Assembly: GCF_000165425.1 (NCBI RefSeq)
Contig: NW_001799111.1
Location: forward strand, 9,779 to 73,778
Direction: 5' to 3'
DNA length: 64,000 nucleotides
Source: Paramecium tetraurelia
Lineage: Eukaryota > Ciliophora > Oligohymenophorea > Peniculida > Parameciidae
A program made the translations under genes and the position numbers. Of this stretch, positions 10,796-22,551 are shown piece by piece. The notes below the pieces were generated by a model. That model had not been told where the DNA came from. It saw nothing but the letters and a program-made list of their open reading frames with translations, and ran no database searches. Each line of letters begins with the position of its first letter. Within the stretch, counting starts at the first letter, position 1.

Positions 10796-13693
10796 TCATT
10801 AATTTCTCTAAAACTTTGGTGCTGCTTAGCTCGTTGATTATTATGTTTATCTTTATTATTACTGTCTCTATTGTTACTATGTAGCTTATTGTGGTTATTA
10901 TTAGGGTTGTTCTTATTGCTATTATTACCCTGATTAGGCAGTACTTCTTGTAAATTAAACAGGTTTGCTTTATTATGTTTCAACTTGGGATCTAGTATTA
11001 GTAAATCCTCCAATGTTTCTTCCAATTTATGTTTATGGTGCTGATTATTAAGGCGCTTATTAGTTAGGTTGTTGTTATTGTTATGAGGTTTGGGATGAGA
11101 GAGTACTTCTAGAAATTTATTTGCTGTCAGGAACTGCCTATTTTTCAGCCTATTAGGATATTGATTTTTTTTCTCTTTCCTCTTATTCTTTCTTCCTAGC
11201 TTCCTCCTCTCTTAATTTTCTTTCTTCATCTTGTTTTTATAATTAGAATCCTTTATCTAATATTTGCTATTTGAACTTCTGGGTTATTTCTGCTTTAAAT
11301 TTCTAGAGCTATTCCTAATATTCTTTTTCTTTCTATTATTTTTTCTAAGCGATTATTTCATCGTGATATTTGAATGCATCAGTTAAGCTTTCTTTTAATT
11401 TTAAGTTTGCTTGGTATTATTCTTGATGCTTTTTTTAGGCTTCCTCAATATTATCTTCCGGCCAACTAGTAATTATCTTTGATTCCATAATAGCTCTCTC
11501 TCTTTCAATATAATCGTTCTTTTTAAAGGTTCTCAAATATTTATCATCAGCTCCTTTCTTTGCTTCTTCTTCAAATTTCTTTTTGATATCCTACAATACT
11601 CCTGTGTCTATATTTAATAGGTGATAATCTTTTAATAATTCAATTTTCTTTCTTTCTCCATTGATTTCAAATGTAACATATTTTCCTCCTTTTAATTTAA
11701 TAATATCTTGCAATAATTTTTATCTAACTGATATTTCTTTAGCCTTTTTTGCTTCCATCTCAGCTATTCTTTCCTATTCAAATTTCTTTCTCTCCTCATC
11801 TTATCTCCTTTACTCCTTCATTTCTTAAATCACTTTTTAATTATCCTCCTCCACTTTCTTTTTAATAAGATCTGGATCAGCCAGTCTATTCAAATTTTTC
11901 AAAGTCTATTGTCTTGTCAAAATGACAAGATTTGAGGAATCCAGTTATTTTTTAGCTTGATCAATTGGATCTTGAACTGTTCTTTAAGGCTACAAATTTA
12001 ATAAAACTGTTGGCAATATTTATTAATCATTTGATATTTGATTGGAATTGAAATATACGATTTATGATTAGAAATCAACTTTGCAACTGATAAACTTATT
12101 TGAGTTAGAATGAATTAAAGTTTAGAATATGGTTTCTAAAGTTGTAAATTTCAATAAGTCTTTCAATTGATCTAATTTAATAGTTCTGTAAATTCTAGAG
12201 ATGCTTTTCAACACCTATCCTACAAGATTTTCTTCAAGTAATGGAATGAATAATAAATATTTTTCATTTTGTCTCAACTCAGTAAAGACTCGATTGGCCT
12301 AATCAGAGACTGTTAATAAATCTTATTGATTTTCTAATAAGAGATAAACCTTTTAAATAATAGGTTGAACAAATTTGACAGCATTCATCTCTCCTAGAAT
12401 TTTTAACAAATCTTCTCTTGTTGGTATTTTAGTTCCTTTTTCAAACAAAGAAGTTGTTCTGTCTCTTTGATTGTAATCAGCACTTAAAAGTGGTATGACC
12501 AATACAGATAAAACCAAATGAGATAATTTTTCATTTATTTCAGCATTCTTACGTTTAATTTCGTCTTATGTTTAAACTGGCTTCTTCTTAAATGCCAAAT
12601 AATGGTTATAGTAGGCAAATGCTTAAAATAAACTATTTCCGGATTTCTAAAATATCTAAGAAAGCAAATCATAGTAGAGCATAAGATATGAAGCTTTGAA
12701 ATTGCCCCTCCTCATTGATTTGAGCACCATAACAGTTTCTAATGTCTTTGATGCTTCGGATTGCATATCCAAGGCTGTAGCTGTTTTAACAATTTCAAAA
12801 ATTGCATTTACATGCTTGTCATTAGTAGCTGGCTTTGTCAAGTCTACATGAGTAGGATTTCGCTTAATATCTAATTCTCTTTCATTTAAATCCAAGACAA
12901 ATCTATAAAAACATCAAATATATAAATAACCTATTTGTTTAATCACAAAACCATTAAAACTCAGCCTTACGTTTATATTTCAAACAAAACTCGCTCACTT
13001 TCTTTAAAATTTCAAAATACACATCTTCTAATTTCTCATTCCACTTAACATTTTCCATTACTGTTCTATATGTTTCCCACAAAAGTCTTAAGCAAGATTT
13101 CTAATGATCCTTCTGTTATTTTGCTTCAGGATCAAATGATAGATAGAGCAACTCCTCTGCTGGTTCTTCATAGGATAACTGTCCAACAAATGGCGATTTC
13201 TTAAGCTACACAATCAATATACTTTAATACTTCTTCTACATCATATTATTTAACTTTGTCACTAAATATCTTTTCCACTTTCACTAAATATTCTTTCAAA
13301 ATATCAGCAAAAGCGTCAAAGTGGTTATGTTAAGTCATTTGTCTATAAGCCTTGAAAACTTCCTTCAATTAATTTTATTCATCTGGTTAATTGACTCCAA
13401 CAAATAATCTTAAATCAATATAAGCTTGCTAAAGAATTATTCGAAGATGTTACCATCAATTTATAAAGGTATTAGATATTGCTTGCCACACTCACGTCTC
13501 CTTAATCTTGATAAGAAGTGGTGGTTTTTCTCGTTCTTTAACCAAAACTAGATAAATATCGAAACAGGATCAATAATGCATCATTATTCTTTCCTTCCTT
13601 AACGTAGTCTAAATTTATTCATGGAGTTAGAGTACCATCATAAATTTTGTAAGCTTATTCAGGCCTTAAAGTTAAATAATTGATAGATGCCAT
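10796..13693 (-). CDS. EIF3A: translation initiation factor eIF3 subunit A
   Basis: The large scaffold subunit of eIF3, which places the 43S complex on mRNA in the cytoplasm. The N-terminal third matches the family: a MASINYLTLRPEQAYKIYD start, then KRKAEF and an FQKSGNSLF block equivalent to the human KRKAEF-type and FWKSGNALF segments of the PCI region. The middle is a long charged coiled coil (for example KKFEEEAKKGADDKYLRTF), as expected. The C-terminus is a Gln/Pro-rich tail ending APKFQRNQ, encoded largely by TAA/TAG; the frame 10777-11025 that looks open in the standard code is a shadow of it. Four introns are supported: 13609-13635 (27 nt), 13429-13453 (25), 13206-13230 (25) and 12903-12930 (28). 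The first and others contain TGA in the upstream frame, so retained introns would stop translation. About 930 residues, shorter than human (about 1,380). Confidence 0.92.
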
Positions 13694-13857
13694 AATTTAA
13701 ATAATTAATATTTTTAATTAATAATCAGCAAACCAATTTCTATTAATCGTGGTATAACTTTAGATCAACCTGATTATTATCCAGCATCAATTATAATATT
13801 AATAAATATCATCTATTAAAATTTAAAGATCTAATATTATTAATAAAAGTAATATAT

Positions 13858-14862
13858 TCATTTGAATAATTATTTCATATAGGCTTCCCATTAAGTATTT
13901 GGCACTCCATTTTTTACTACGTCATCGTATAGCGAATTTATCATCATCGAATGTATTTTATTATTTTCAGGAACTTAACTTTTAATTTTTATCACTAAAT
14001 CATAAAATTCTCTTTTAGAAGTATTATTCTGAGATTACTCCTATACGAGAGATTTCAAATAACAAACTTTGACTAATTTCTTAACTTCTGGATCATCAAA
14101 CTATTTAGATAATTATCGAAGTTATTTGAAAGTTTCCATATTTTCGGAGCTATTCATTATTTCTTAAGCATAATGGGTTATTCTTTGGTATTTTTCATTC
14201 TATTATAATTATTAAATCAAAGTACAGATTTTACTATTTAAAGCACTCAAAGTTTTATTTGAGACAGCAGTGTTTTCATCTGATTCGCAAGAATTATTGC
14301 TTAGTTGTTATTATTATTGTAATTGCTATGATGGAAATGATCTTTATTTTTAGTAGCAATCATATGAATGACCTTAAAAAGTATTTGATCTTGTGGGATT
14401 TCTTTACAATTTTTCTGACATAGTTTTTGAATATTAAATTTCTCTCTTTTCATTTGATTTAACACTCATTTTTTCTAAAAATTCTCCTACCAATTTGATT
14501 ATCATCTGAACTTCATTGGAAATCAATTCAACCTCATCAACAATCGATAATAATTCTTAATATTCTTAGTTGATTATGTTTAAATCGTTCTTGATCACTT
14601 TCTTTATTGAATTATCTTTACTAGTTAACATTTAAGAATAGTTTTCTAAAGAATTAATTACTTTTTTTTTCAGTTATCTGGCATGCTTTGTAACTTCTTC
14701 ATCATTTTCTTTCTCTCTAATAGCTTCTTAAGATTGTAAAATCATTAATTAATGTATTAGTTCATCATCTAAATGATCCTCCTTTGAAGGTATTGCTGAT
14801 ATATCAAGTAACATTGTCTTCTCATTAGACTGAATTCCAGAGATATCCAAAAATCCTTGCAT
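13858..14862 (-). CDS. coiled-coil protein, unknown
   Basis: A continuous 334-codon frame from MQGFLDISGIQSNEK to MKQLFK and TGA, with no intron needed. The first half is acidic and helical (DDELIHQLMILQSQEAIREK, then KHARQLKKKVINSLENYS), predicted coiled coil. The centre is low-complexity with Gln runs, and the last third is again helical. No signal peptide or membrane segment. I do not recognise the family. It lies upstream of eIF3a on the same strand and head-to-head with PLRG1, sharing about 320 bp of promoter DNA. Confidence 0.8.
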
Positions 14863-15184
14863 ATGCACAATTTGATGAGATTAACAAGAAATAATATATT
14901 ATATTATTTTATAAGAATAAAACGGAATATTGATAAATCACTACTTGAATTTAGTTAATCAGATCTAATATAATTTACCCTTTTGAAACAGAAGGGTTTT
15001 CATTCAAATATTTATATTTTTGAATTAAATAATTTTGTCTTATATATCAGATGTAGACATAGACAACAGCATATATATTTCAATACAATGATATCCTAAT
15101 AGATTTCATTTCAAGATATATAAATTACAAATACTCAGATTATATTGATAATTTTTCAAATTATATTTATTTATTATATATATA
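14863..15184. promoter_or_regulatory. divergent intergenic region
   Basis: 322 bp between the divergent starts of the coiled-coil gene and PLRG1. It is AT-rich, with tattatatata-type runs just before the PLRG1 ATG. It presumably carries both promoters; no specific element is recognised. Confidence 0.5.
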
Positions 15185-16712
15185 ATGTCTGAAGAATTAG
15201 TGACTCTCTATCCAACTTTAGAATCTAATTGTGAGGATTTGGTTTTGAGTTCTAAAAAGTTATTTTAAGCCCAATAAGGTAAGGGAGTACCAGAATTTTA
15301 TGAAACATTGAAACTTAAAATAAACACAAAAGTAAATTACGAATACTCAAATGTTACTAAAAGCAATGAGTTGGCTGACTCTTTGCATTAGGAATTCGAG
15401 AATATACAAACTGAAATAAAAGACTAGAAAAAGCCTGAGAATAAAAGATAGATAGATAAAATCATAGAAGATTATTAAAAAGATAAGTAGAAGGAAACTA
15501 AATTATCGAAATTACCGCAATAATTTTTAAAATTTGATGAAAAAACCTCAGCCACACAAACCAATAACACTTATATTCAAAATGAAAAATAAATTGCATA
15601 AAATAAATCTTTGGTTGCTGTGAATCCAAATGAACATCAATTGTCAGTCATTGAACCAGCTAGATTAGGAACTGTGATGGTTTAAAAAATAAAGAAAATA
15701 ATAAAACCAGAATGGCATGCTCCTTGGAAATTGATGAGAGTTATAAGTGGACATCATGGTTGGGTAAGATGCATCGCTGTTGATCCTGGAAATTAATTTT
15801 TTGTGACAGGTTCAAGTGATCGAACCATTAAGTTTTGGGATTTGGCAACAGGCAATTTGAAATTAACTTTCACAGGTCATATCTCAACAATAAGATCTGT
15901 GATAGTAAGTGCAAGACATCCTTACTTGTTCAGTTGTGCAGAAGATAAAACAGTTAAATGTTGGGATCTAGAATAAAATAAGATGATCAGAGATTATCAT
16001 GGGCATTTGTCAGGAGTGTATAGTTTAGCTTTGCATCCAACATTGGATGTCTTAGTGAGTGGTGGAAGAGATTCAGTCTGTAGAGTATGGGACATAAGAG
16101 CCAGACAATAAATTCATGTTTTAGAGGGACACACAAATACTATTGATTCGATAATTTGTTAAGAATTTGAACCTTAGATAGTAAGTGGATCTTAAGATTC
16201 TATGATCAAGATGTGGGACATGACTTCTGGAAAATGTATATCCACTTTAACAAATCATAAGAAATCAGTTAGAGCTATGGCATTTCACCCCTTAGAATAT
16301 ACCTTTTGTTCAGCAGCTTCTGATAATCTCAAAGTTTGGAAATGTCCTGAAGGTACTTTTTTGAGGAATATATCTGGCCATAATGCTATGATAAATTCGG
16401 TAGCCATCAATAGGAATAATGTATTGGCAAGTGCTGCAGATAATGGATCATTGTATTTCTGGGATTGGAAATCAGGATACAACTTTTAATAGATAAATAC
16501 TATCGCTTAACCAGGTTCAATTGCAGCTGAAAATGGTATATTTTGTTGTACATTTGATCAAAGTTAAATGAGGTAATATCTCTATATATTTTAGATTTTT
16601 GACTGGAGAATGTGACAAATCTATAAAGATGTACAAAGAGGACGAAACAGCCACTCCTGAAACCCATCCAATTGATGATATAAGAATTGAATATGCAAAT
16701 CAAAATTATTGA
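15185..16712 (+). CDS. PLRG1: WD40 splicing protein PLRG1/PRP46
   Basis: A core member of the NineTeen/CDC5 spliceosome complex, nuclear. The first 170 or so residues are polar and poorly conserved. Then comes the family linker [20 protein letters not shown] and seven WD40 blades, for example [63 protein letters not shown] and [17 protein letters not shown]. The end, [20 protein letters not shown], matches the family's last blade. One intron, 16573-16594 (22 nt), joins MR to FLTGECDK. The frame is otherwise open with TAA/TAG as Gln. About 500 residues, normal length. The stop lies only 30 bp from the stop of the convergent K+ channel gene. Confidence 0.95.
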
Positions 16713-16742
16713 TAATTGTTTATATTACAATCAATAGATATA

Positions 16743-19700
16743 TCATTTAGGAAGAATTTAGTTCACTTTTGGTGCTCTAAAAGTTTTACCTCTAAATTTG
16801 TTTCTTTTGCTCATATTAAAAATCTAAGATTTATTATTTTCATCTCTAAATTATCTTTATGTTAGCAAATTCACTAATTGTAATTTCACATATTTATATT
16901 TTTCAAGATACATCTAAGGGAACATTAGATATTACACTAATTTATTTCTAAGCTCTAATAACTTCGGCTAAATCTTTCTTTGCTAATAGTAAAATTCCTC
17001 TTTCTCAAGAACTTTAGTGAAGTTATTTTAAGGTTAATAATATTAAAACTCCTTGCAAACATCCATTTATTAAACTTTGGTCTTATTCACAAAATATTCC
17101 TGTTATAATGAGATGAGCATATTAATTTTAGTAGATAACAAAAATGCATTTTAGATGTCTATATCATTTAAAATTTCCTTCTTTCCTTAATCAATCTAAC
17201 TGATCCTAATATTCACTTTCTCCAAGATCAACTTCAATTATTGGTTCTATTGTTAAATATCTTAAAACTTATTTGACAAAGTCTTTTTGCTCGATTTCTT
17301 CTTCTTCATAATGTTAAGTTTAATAACCATTTAAACAACTTTGCGAAATCTTTACAATACTTGAATTTGTCTAAATCGACTAAATTCTATTGTACATGAT
17401 GGTCTCAATCGTCTTGAATTCGGATTTTAAGTACATGACTTAGCTTCTATTGATTTGAGTTATTGGACATTAGATTATCTTCTTTTAGTTCCCCTGATTA
17501 TCATTGGCAATTTCTGTTTGTTCTCTTCAGGTTCAAATGCATCAATTGTGCTCCCTCTTTTATTCAAAATACTGAATCTTGCCTATGGTCTATGATGCTA
17601 CATTGGAGATTATGCCAAATCTGGAGATGCGACTATCACATCAATCTTTTTGATTTAAGAACCTTTGGGGTCATCATCCTCTTCAGGAGGTTCATCATAA
17701 AATTCAGTCCATTTAGAATTGCAATTGCTGTAAAATTGAGCAATATCAGAGATCTCTTCTTAATCCACTAATGCATGAAATTAATTTATAAATCTTTTCA
17801 TGTTCCTTTTGAATTTTGATCTGTTATGATCTTTGTTAAATAAATGTTTTTTAATTATGAATTCTCTGTCACTCACGTAATGTAGAAGAGGACAATTCAT
17901 GACTCTATGAGTTGAGGATTAACATGAAAAACATTTCATATGTTGAATATAATCTTAATTAAATAGAAGTCCATCATGAATATTTCTAAAATTTTCATAA
18001 TCTTCTGGATAATCAGGCAATATTCTTAAAAAATCATCTCGAGATAGTAACAGCAATTTAGTGAAACCTAAACTTCTAAATTTCTCTCGAGATTTTTGAC
18101 CACTAATAAAACTGTAAATGCCCAAACTACTTCCCTTCCCTACTTTACTAATCACAGACACTTATTGATGTGAATAAATGGAGTCCTTTTAATCATTTTG
18201 AATTAAGATCTAAACTTCTCCATGTTCTATAAAGCACATAAAGATTTAACCATTTGGAAGAGTTGGGAATATTTGATCAAATTCCACTATATTTTCAGGC
18301 TAGATTACTGTTTATTTAATTTGTCTTACCAACTTATTCTTTAATTAATCACTGAAATGATTTTTAAATAAGGGACATTCATTTAAAATGATAGAATTTG
18401 CTTGTAACATTAATTATTCTCTAAGATTTTAAGATAGTTAATTAATAATATTTTATTCATCCTGTGATTCTACTTGACTTTGTGATTGCCAATAGTAATT
18501 CAAATATTCTCTAACTTAATACTGTAGTTCATATCCAATCTTCTTATTTTGCATATAAGTATTTATTGTATGCACCTTTTTCATCTTCTCCTATTCATAG
18601 GCTGATATCTTGTCTAAGATTGTTCCTACTGTACTCACACTATAACTCAGTTGAATGCTGCAAAACATCATATAGAATATAGATATAATTCTTTCTATGT
18701 AACTAACCGGCGTAATATCTCCATATCCTACTGTGAACATCGTCACTGTAGAATAATAAAATGAAAACAAATACTAAACGGCAAAGGTTTCATGTTCAAT
18801 ATGATAAAGTTCTAACCAACTTCCTTAAACTGAATGGTTGTGGCTATATTCCCCAACCTAAATTATATAGTTATTCTTATTACTTACAAAAAACCACAAA
18901 CAGGAGTAGCAATGCAAAACGAAAAACAATACCAATATCAATTTCAATAACTCTAACATTGATGAAACTGGCTTCGACAAATTCAGCACTTCTTCTATTT
19001 AGGCAATCAATTTCGGAATATTTCTACTTTATACATAAAATAAAGCAATAAAAACATCTGCCCAATTGTCCAACACATTGATTGTGTTGGAATTTGAATT
19101 AAAGAGGTAAATACTTAGAATTAACAAGGATATGGATTCCAAGCCATAGCTTTTTGTGATTACATGTTTAGCTATGATTGCTCTTTAATTCGCTATTTAG
19201 CCAAACTGATAAAAAGAATTGTTAAAGCTTATGATATAATCTAATAATAATATTATAAGTGCTAAAACCGAAACTGGGTATAACTAACCATAAATCACTG
19301 GAATTTGTGTCCATCCCAAATCTATTGGAATTACATACATGAAATATAACCTGGAAAAAGCAACAAAACAATCCCAAATCAATTTCCATCTTGATTCAGG
19401 GGTTATTAGGGGGATTTTTTGAAGTTATTATTCGATTCTGTTAAAAAATTGCTTGATATTTTATTTTTGGTGAATTGCATAGCTCTTTACTTGTTATAGT
19501 GCCGATGGTTTTTCGATCTGCTCGACTTGATTTGATCTTCTTAATCCTCTATGCATTGGTTTAAAATGTAAACTACTCTCCTTAAATAATTTTAAATCGA
19601 ATGACGAGCCTTTATCATTTAATAAATCGTATTAATATTGACTGAATTTCGTGTTTATTCTTTTTCGCTCACTAATTCTTCTTATAAACTTGATTGCATT

Positions 19701-19997
19701 CCAAGATTAAAATAATGTTAATTAATGCTAAGGTTCATCTTTTTATTGCCGGCTAGATGATTATAAAATTAATCTGGCATCAGGACTATCTATACTCATT
19801 CGCTGACTTCTCAATTCTTCATTTGACAAAGGAGTAGGCTCTGATTACTTTTAACCTCTCTATTAGGAAATTGGATAATAAGCATCAGATAGAGAATTAT
19901 TGACAAAGTCATGAATTTCACCTATCTGCTCATCAGTAATCATGAATTACTACACTTTGTGGGACTGTTCTGAATCGCTTTGAGTTCTTTATTGCAT
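16743..19997 (-). CDS. cyclic-nucleotide-domain K+ channel (EAG/CNG/HCN type)
   Basis: A voltage-gated-type potassium channel subunit of the plasma or ciliary membrane. A long polar N-terminus (MQQRTQSDSEQSHKVQ) precedes six membrane segments. The pore carries the K+ filter in FYYSTVTMFTVGYGDITPV. S6 and a C-linker (QVREYLNYYWQSQSQ) follow, then a cyclic-nucleotide-binding fold (IFMCFIEHGEVQILIQ, then GKGSSLGIYSFISGQKS). The consensus phosphate-binding Arg of the domain is not evident, so cAMP/cGMP binding is uncertain. After the domain comes MKCFSCQSSTHRVMNCPLLH, a Cys/His cluster seen after this domain in ciliate channels. The C-terminal third is basic and coiled. One sure intron: 18858-18887 (30 nt). 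About 1,070 residues. Paramecium has a large expanded family of such channels. Confidence 0.92.
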
Positions 19998-20461
19998 CTA
20001 ATTAATATTATAATCTATATTTGTTATTTATTGAAAAATTCAAATTATCAATTACTAAACAAAAAATTACAGAGTTTTATATTTTCAACACCTTATTGAT
20101 TAAGGATTATTAGAGAGTAAGGAAATCTGCAATTATATTTACAATAAATAGTATCCAATTCAATTTCAGGAAGATTAGTGCTCTATTTCTAGATAATTTA
20201 AATAATTATTGTCCCAATAATAATTAGATAGAATAAAACTTAATATTGATCAAATCTATTTATTAACTCACTAAGATATAAATAAGAAGATATACAAAAA
20301 TAAGATAGCTGTTGTTCCCTGTTTTCATCCAATTTCTATTTGGTTATTAACATGAAATCCTAAAATTACATAATCTGTTAATTGTTATCGATTAATTATA
20401 AATATATACATATATATTTTAGAATGTAATATAAATGATAAGAGAATATAAATTTTATAGG
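19998..20461. other. intergenic
   Basis: 464 bp between the K+ channel start and the DnaJ stop, AT-rich with an acatatatatt-like run near 20405. It should hold the channel promoter and the DnaJ 3' end. Nothing else is seen. Confidence 0.6.
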
Positions 20462-21281
20462 TCATTGATGCTTTATATATTTGGATCCATTAGATTTTTA
20501 TCCATTTTCTAATGAGTATCTTTTCTCTTCCTTTCTACCTCCATTGTCAATAGTTTCAACTACTTCGGTTGTTCCATCAGCCTTAGTTGTTGTCTTTCTT
20601 GTGACTGTAACTTTACGACCATTTCTATGTTATTAATATTGAATTTGTACTGCACTGTTGTTGAAGTAGAAATTGATGTAGCTCCTCCAAATCCACCTCC
20701 AAAATTTGAAGATTAAAACGATTAGAATTATCCTCCTCCTATTCCCATGAAGTCATCGTCACCAAAGCCTCCAAAACCTCCAAATCCTCCAAATCCTGAG
20801 AATCCAAAAGGACTTCTTTAAGAGTTGTTACTATTTTTTTTGCTTCCACCTCTTCCAAAGAAAAACCCAAAATCATCATCATTATCCATTCCACTATCCT
20901 TAAAGAAGCTCTCAAATATTTTGAAAGGATCAAATCCATCATTAAAGTTACTAAAACCTTGAAAACCTTAAAATTAACTAGCACCACCCCCATTTTTTAA
21001 ACTAGATAAATAAAAATTAGATTAGCATACCCGTCGTGACCATATCTATCGTAAATAGCTCTCTTATCTTTATCAGACAATACAGAATAAGCCTCTCCAA
21101 TTTTTATAAACTTCTCTTAAGCTTCTTGTTTATTATTGGGGTTTTTATCCTTAAAATAGTATTCTAAAACATACTGGATGCCACTTGATGGCTAATTTTC
21201 TGTAAGCCTTTTTGATTTCATCATCAGAGGCTGTTTTACTAACTCCCAAAACCTCATAATAGTCTTGTTCTTTATTTGACA
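20462..21281 (-). CDS. DNAJB6-type Hsp40 co-chaperone
   Basis: A class B J-protein that stimulates Hsp70 ATPase. The J-domain begins at residue 5 ([20 protein letters not shown]) and contains the HPD motif, split by an intron: WHP | DKNPNNK. A Gly/Phe-rich region follows ([11 protein letters not shown]). The C-terminus has the short DNAJB6-like region ending [17 protein letters not shown], then [20 protein letters not shown], rather than the classical DnaJ substrate domains. Three introns: 21150-21174 (25 nt), 21002-21030 (29) and 20625-20650 (26). About 245 residues, normal for the family. The stop is TGA at 20462-20464. Cytosolic or nuclear; no targeting signal. Confidence 0.93.
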
Positions 21282-21662
21282 TGATTTAGTATTTATAGAT
21301 TATTATATTATTTAAAACCAGAGAGGAAGTTAAATATGCACAGAAGATTCTAGAACTTTATTTAAAATAATTTATAAATCATAAATTCTTGATGAGCTGT
21401 ATTTCCAAGCATAGTTGTCTGAATCCTCCTAGACCTTGAAATTAAATCATAATATCAAATTATAATCTCATAACAACGCGTTATTTCTTCTATCTTTGGA
21501 CAAACTATGCTCAAAACTGAAATAAGATATCGATTTCATAGAATCTCTAATCAGAGTGCCTATCTTTATGAGATTAGTGGATAAGAGAGAAGAGAAGTGT
21601 TTTCAAAAGGAGGGGAAATAAAAAAGGATTTTTATAAAAAATATTATTTTATATAATTATTA
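21282..21662. promoter_or_regulatory. divergent intergenic region
   Basis: 381 bp between the divergent DnaJ and NDUFS8 starts. It includes a GC-richer stretch around 21475-21600 (with gaacctcctag-like and gatttcatagaatctctaatc segments) that does not read as protein. A heat-shock element could be expected for the DnaJ gene, but I cannot point to a convincing nGAAn array. Confidence 0.4.
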
Positions 21663-22498
21663 ATGCTGACTAAATTGTTGTAGAAATCAAGATAGGCACG
21701 ATTTTGTGGTAATGAAAAGAGATGAATATTTAGTTTATATTAAGAATTCTGTAAACTATCACGTCGCTAATTCATAAGATCCAAATAGTAAATTCGCTAC
21801 TCCTTAATTCAATTCAAGCATTCTTGACTTTGATAAAGATCAGGAAAACAATGTTTAAATGCACTACTATCAAGGTATTTAGTAGTGTGAGATTGTTTAG
21901 GCAAGTTCATGCCAGATGAATTGGATTGGACAGACGTTTGGGAAACAGCATATCAAAATTTTACACAACCAGAATACCTTTATCATTTTTGGTTTTGTGG
22001 TGTCCTATATTGTTTCGAGCCTGAATGGACCATCAACTATCCATATGAAAAGGGTCCTCTTTCACCCTTGTTTAGAGGAGAACATGCCTTAAGAAGATAT
22101 CCAACAGGAGAGGAAAGGTATTTGCAGACATTATAAAATTTAGATGCATTGCATGCAAATTATGTTAAAGTGCTTGTCCAGCAAGAGCCATTACAATAGA
22201 AACAGAGCCAAGACCTGATAATTCAAGGTATATTCCTTTAATATTCTATAAGACGTACTGTGAGATATGATATTGATATGACCAAGTGCATTTATTGTGG
22301 ATTTTGTTAAGAAGCATGTCCAGTGGATGCTATTGTGGAAGTAATTAAAAATATTCTAATCAGGGTCCAAATTATGAATATACTACATACCAACATGAGG
22401 ATTTATTCTACGACAAATTTAAACTTCTAGAGAATGGAGATAAGTGGGAACCTTAAATAGCAAGGAATATTGAATATTTAATTACAAGAAAGTATTGA
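21663..22498 (+). CDS. NDUFS8: mitochondrial complex I 23-kDa subunit (TYKY)
   Basis: The two-[4Fe-4S] ferredoxin-like subunit that passes electrons within the peripheral arm of NADH:ubiquinone oxidoreductase. The start MLTKLLQKSRQARF is a basic, Ser/Thr-containing mitochondrial presequence. The core holds the two cluster motifs, [19 protein letters not shown] and [20 protein letters not shown], with all eight Cys present, preceded by [14 protein letters not shown]. Five short introns are required: 21709-21733, 21875-21900, 22118-22143, 22228-22252 and 22341-22363 (25, 26, 26, 25, 23 nt), a high density for the gene's size. The tail [16 protein letters not shown] matches the family. About 235 residues. 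The stop is 53 bp from the stop of the convergent PAS gene. Confidence 0.95.
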
Positions 22499-22551
22499 TT
22501 AAATAAAATTGAATATTTGCAATAAGAAGATATATAAATATATTACAGGAT

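Noticed and set aside
10777-11025. Asn-rich minus-strand protein
   Set aside because: Out-of-frame reading of the eIF3a Gln-rich tail; the true frame ends APKFQRNQ at TGA 10796-10798.
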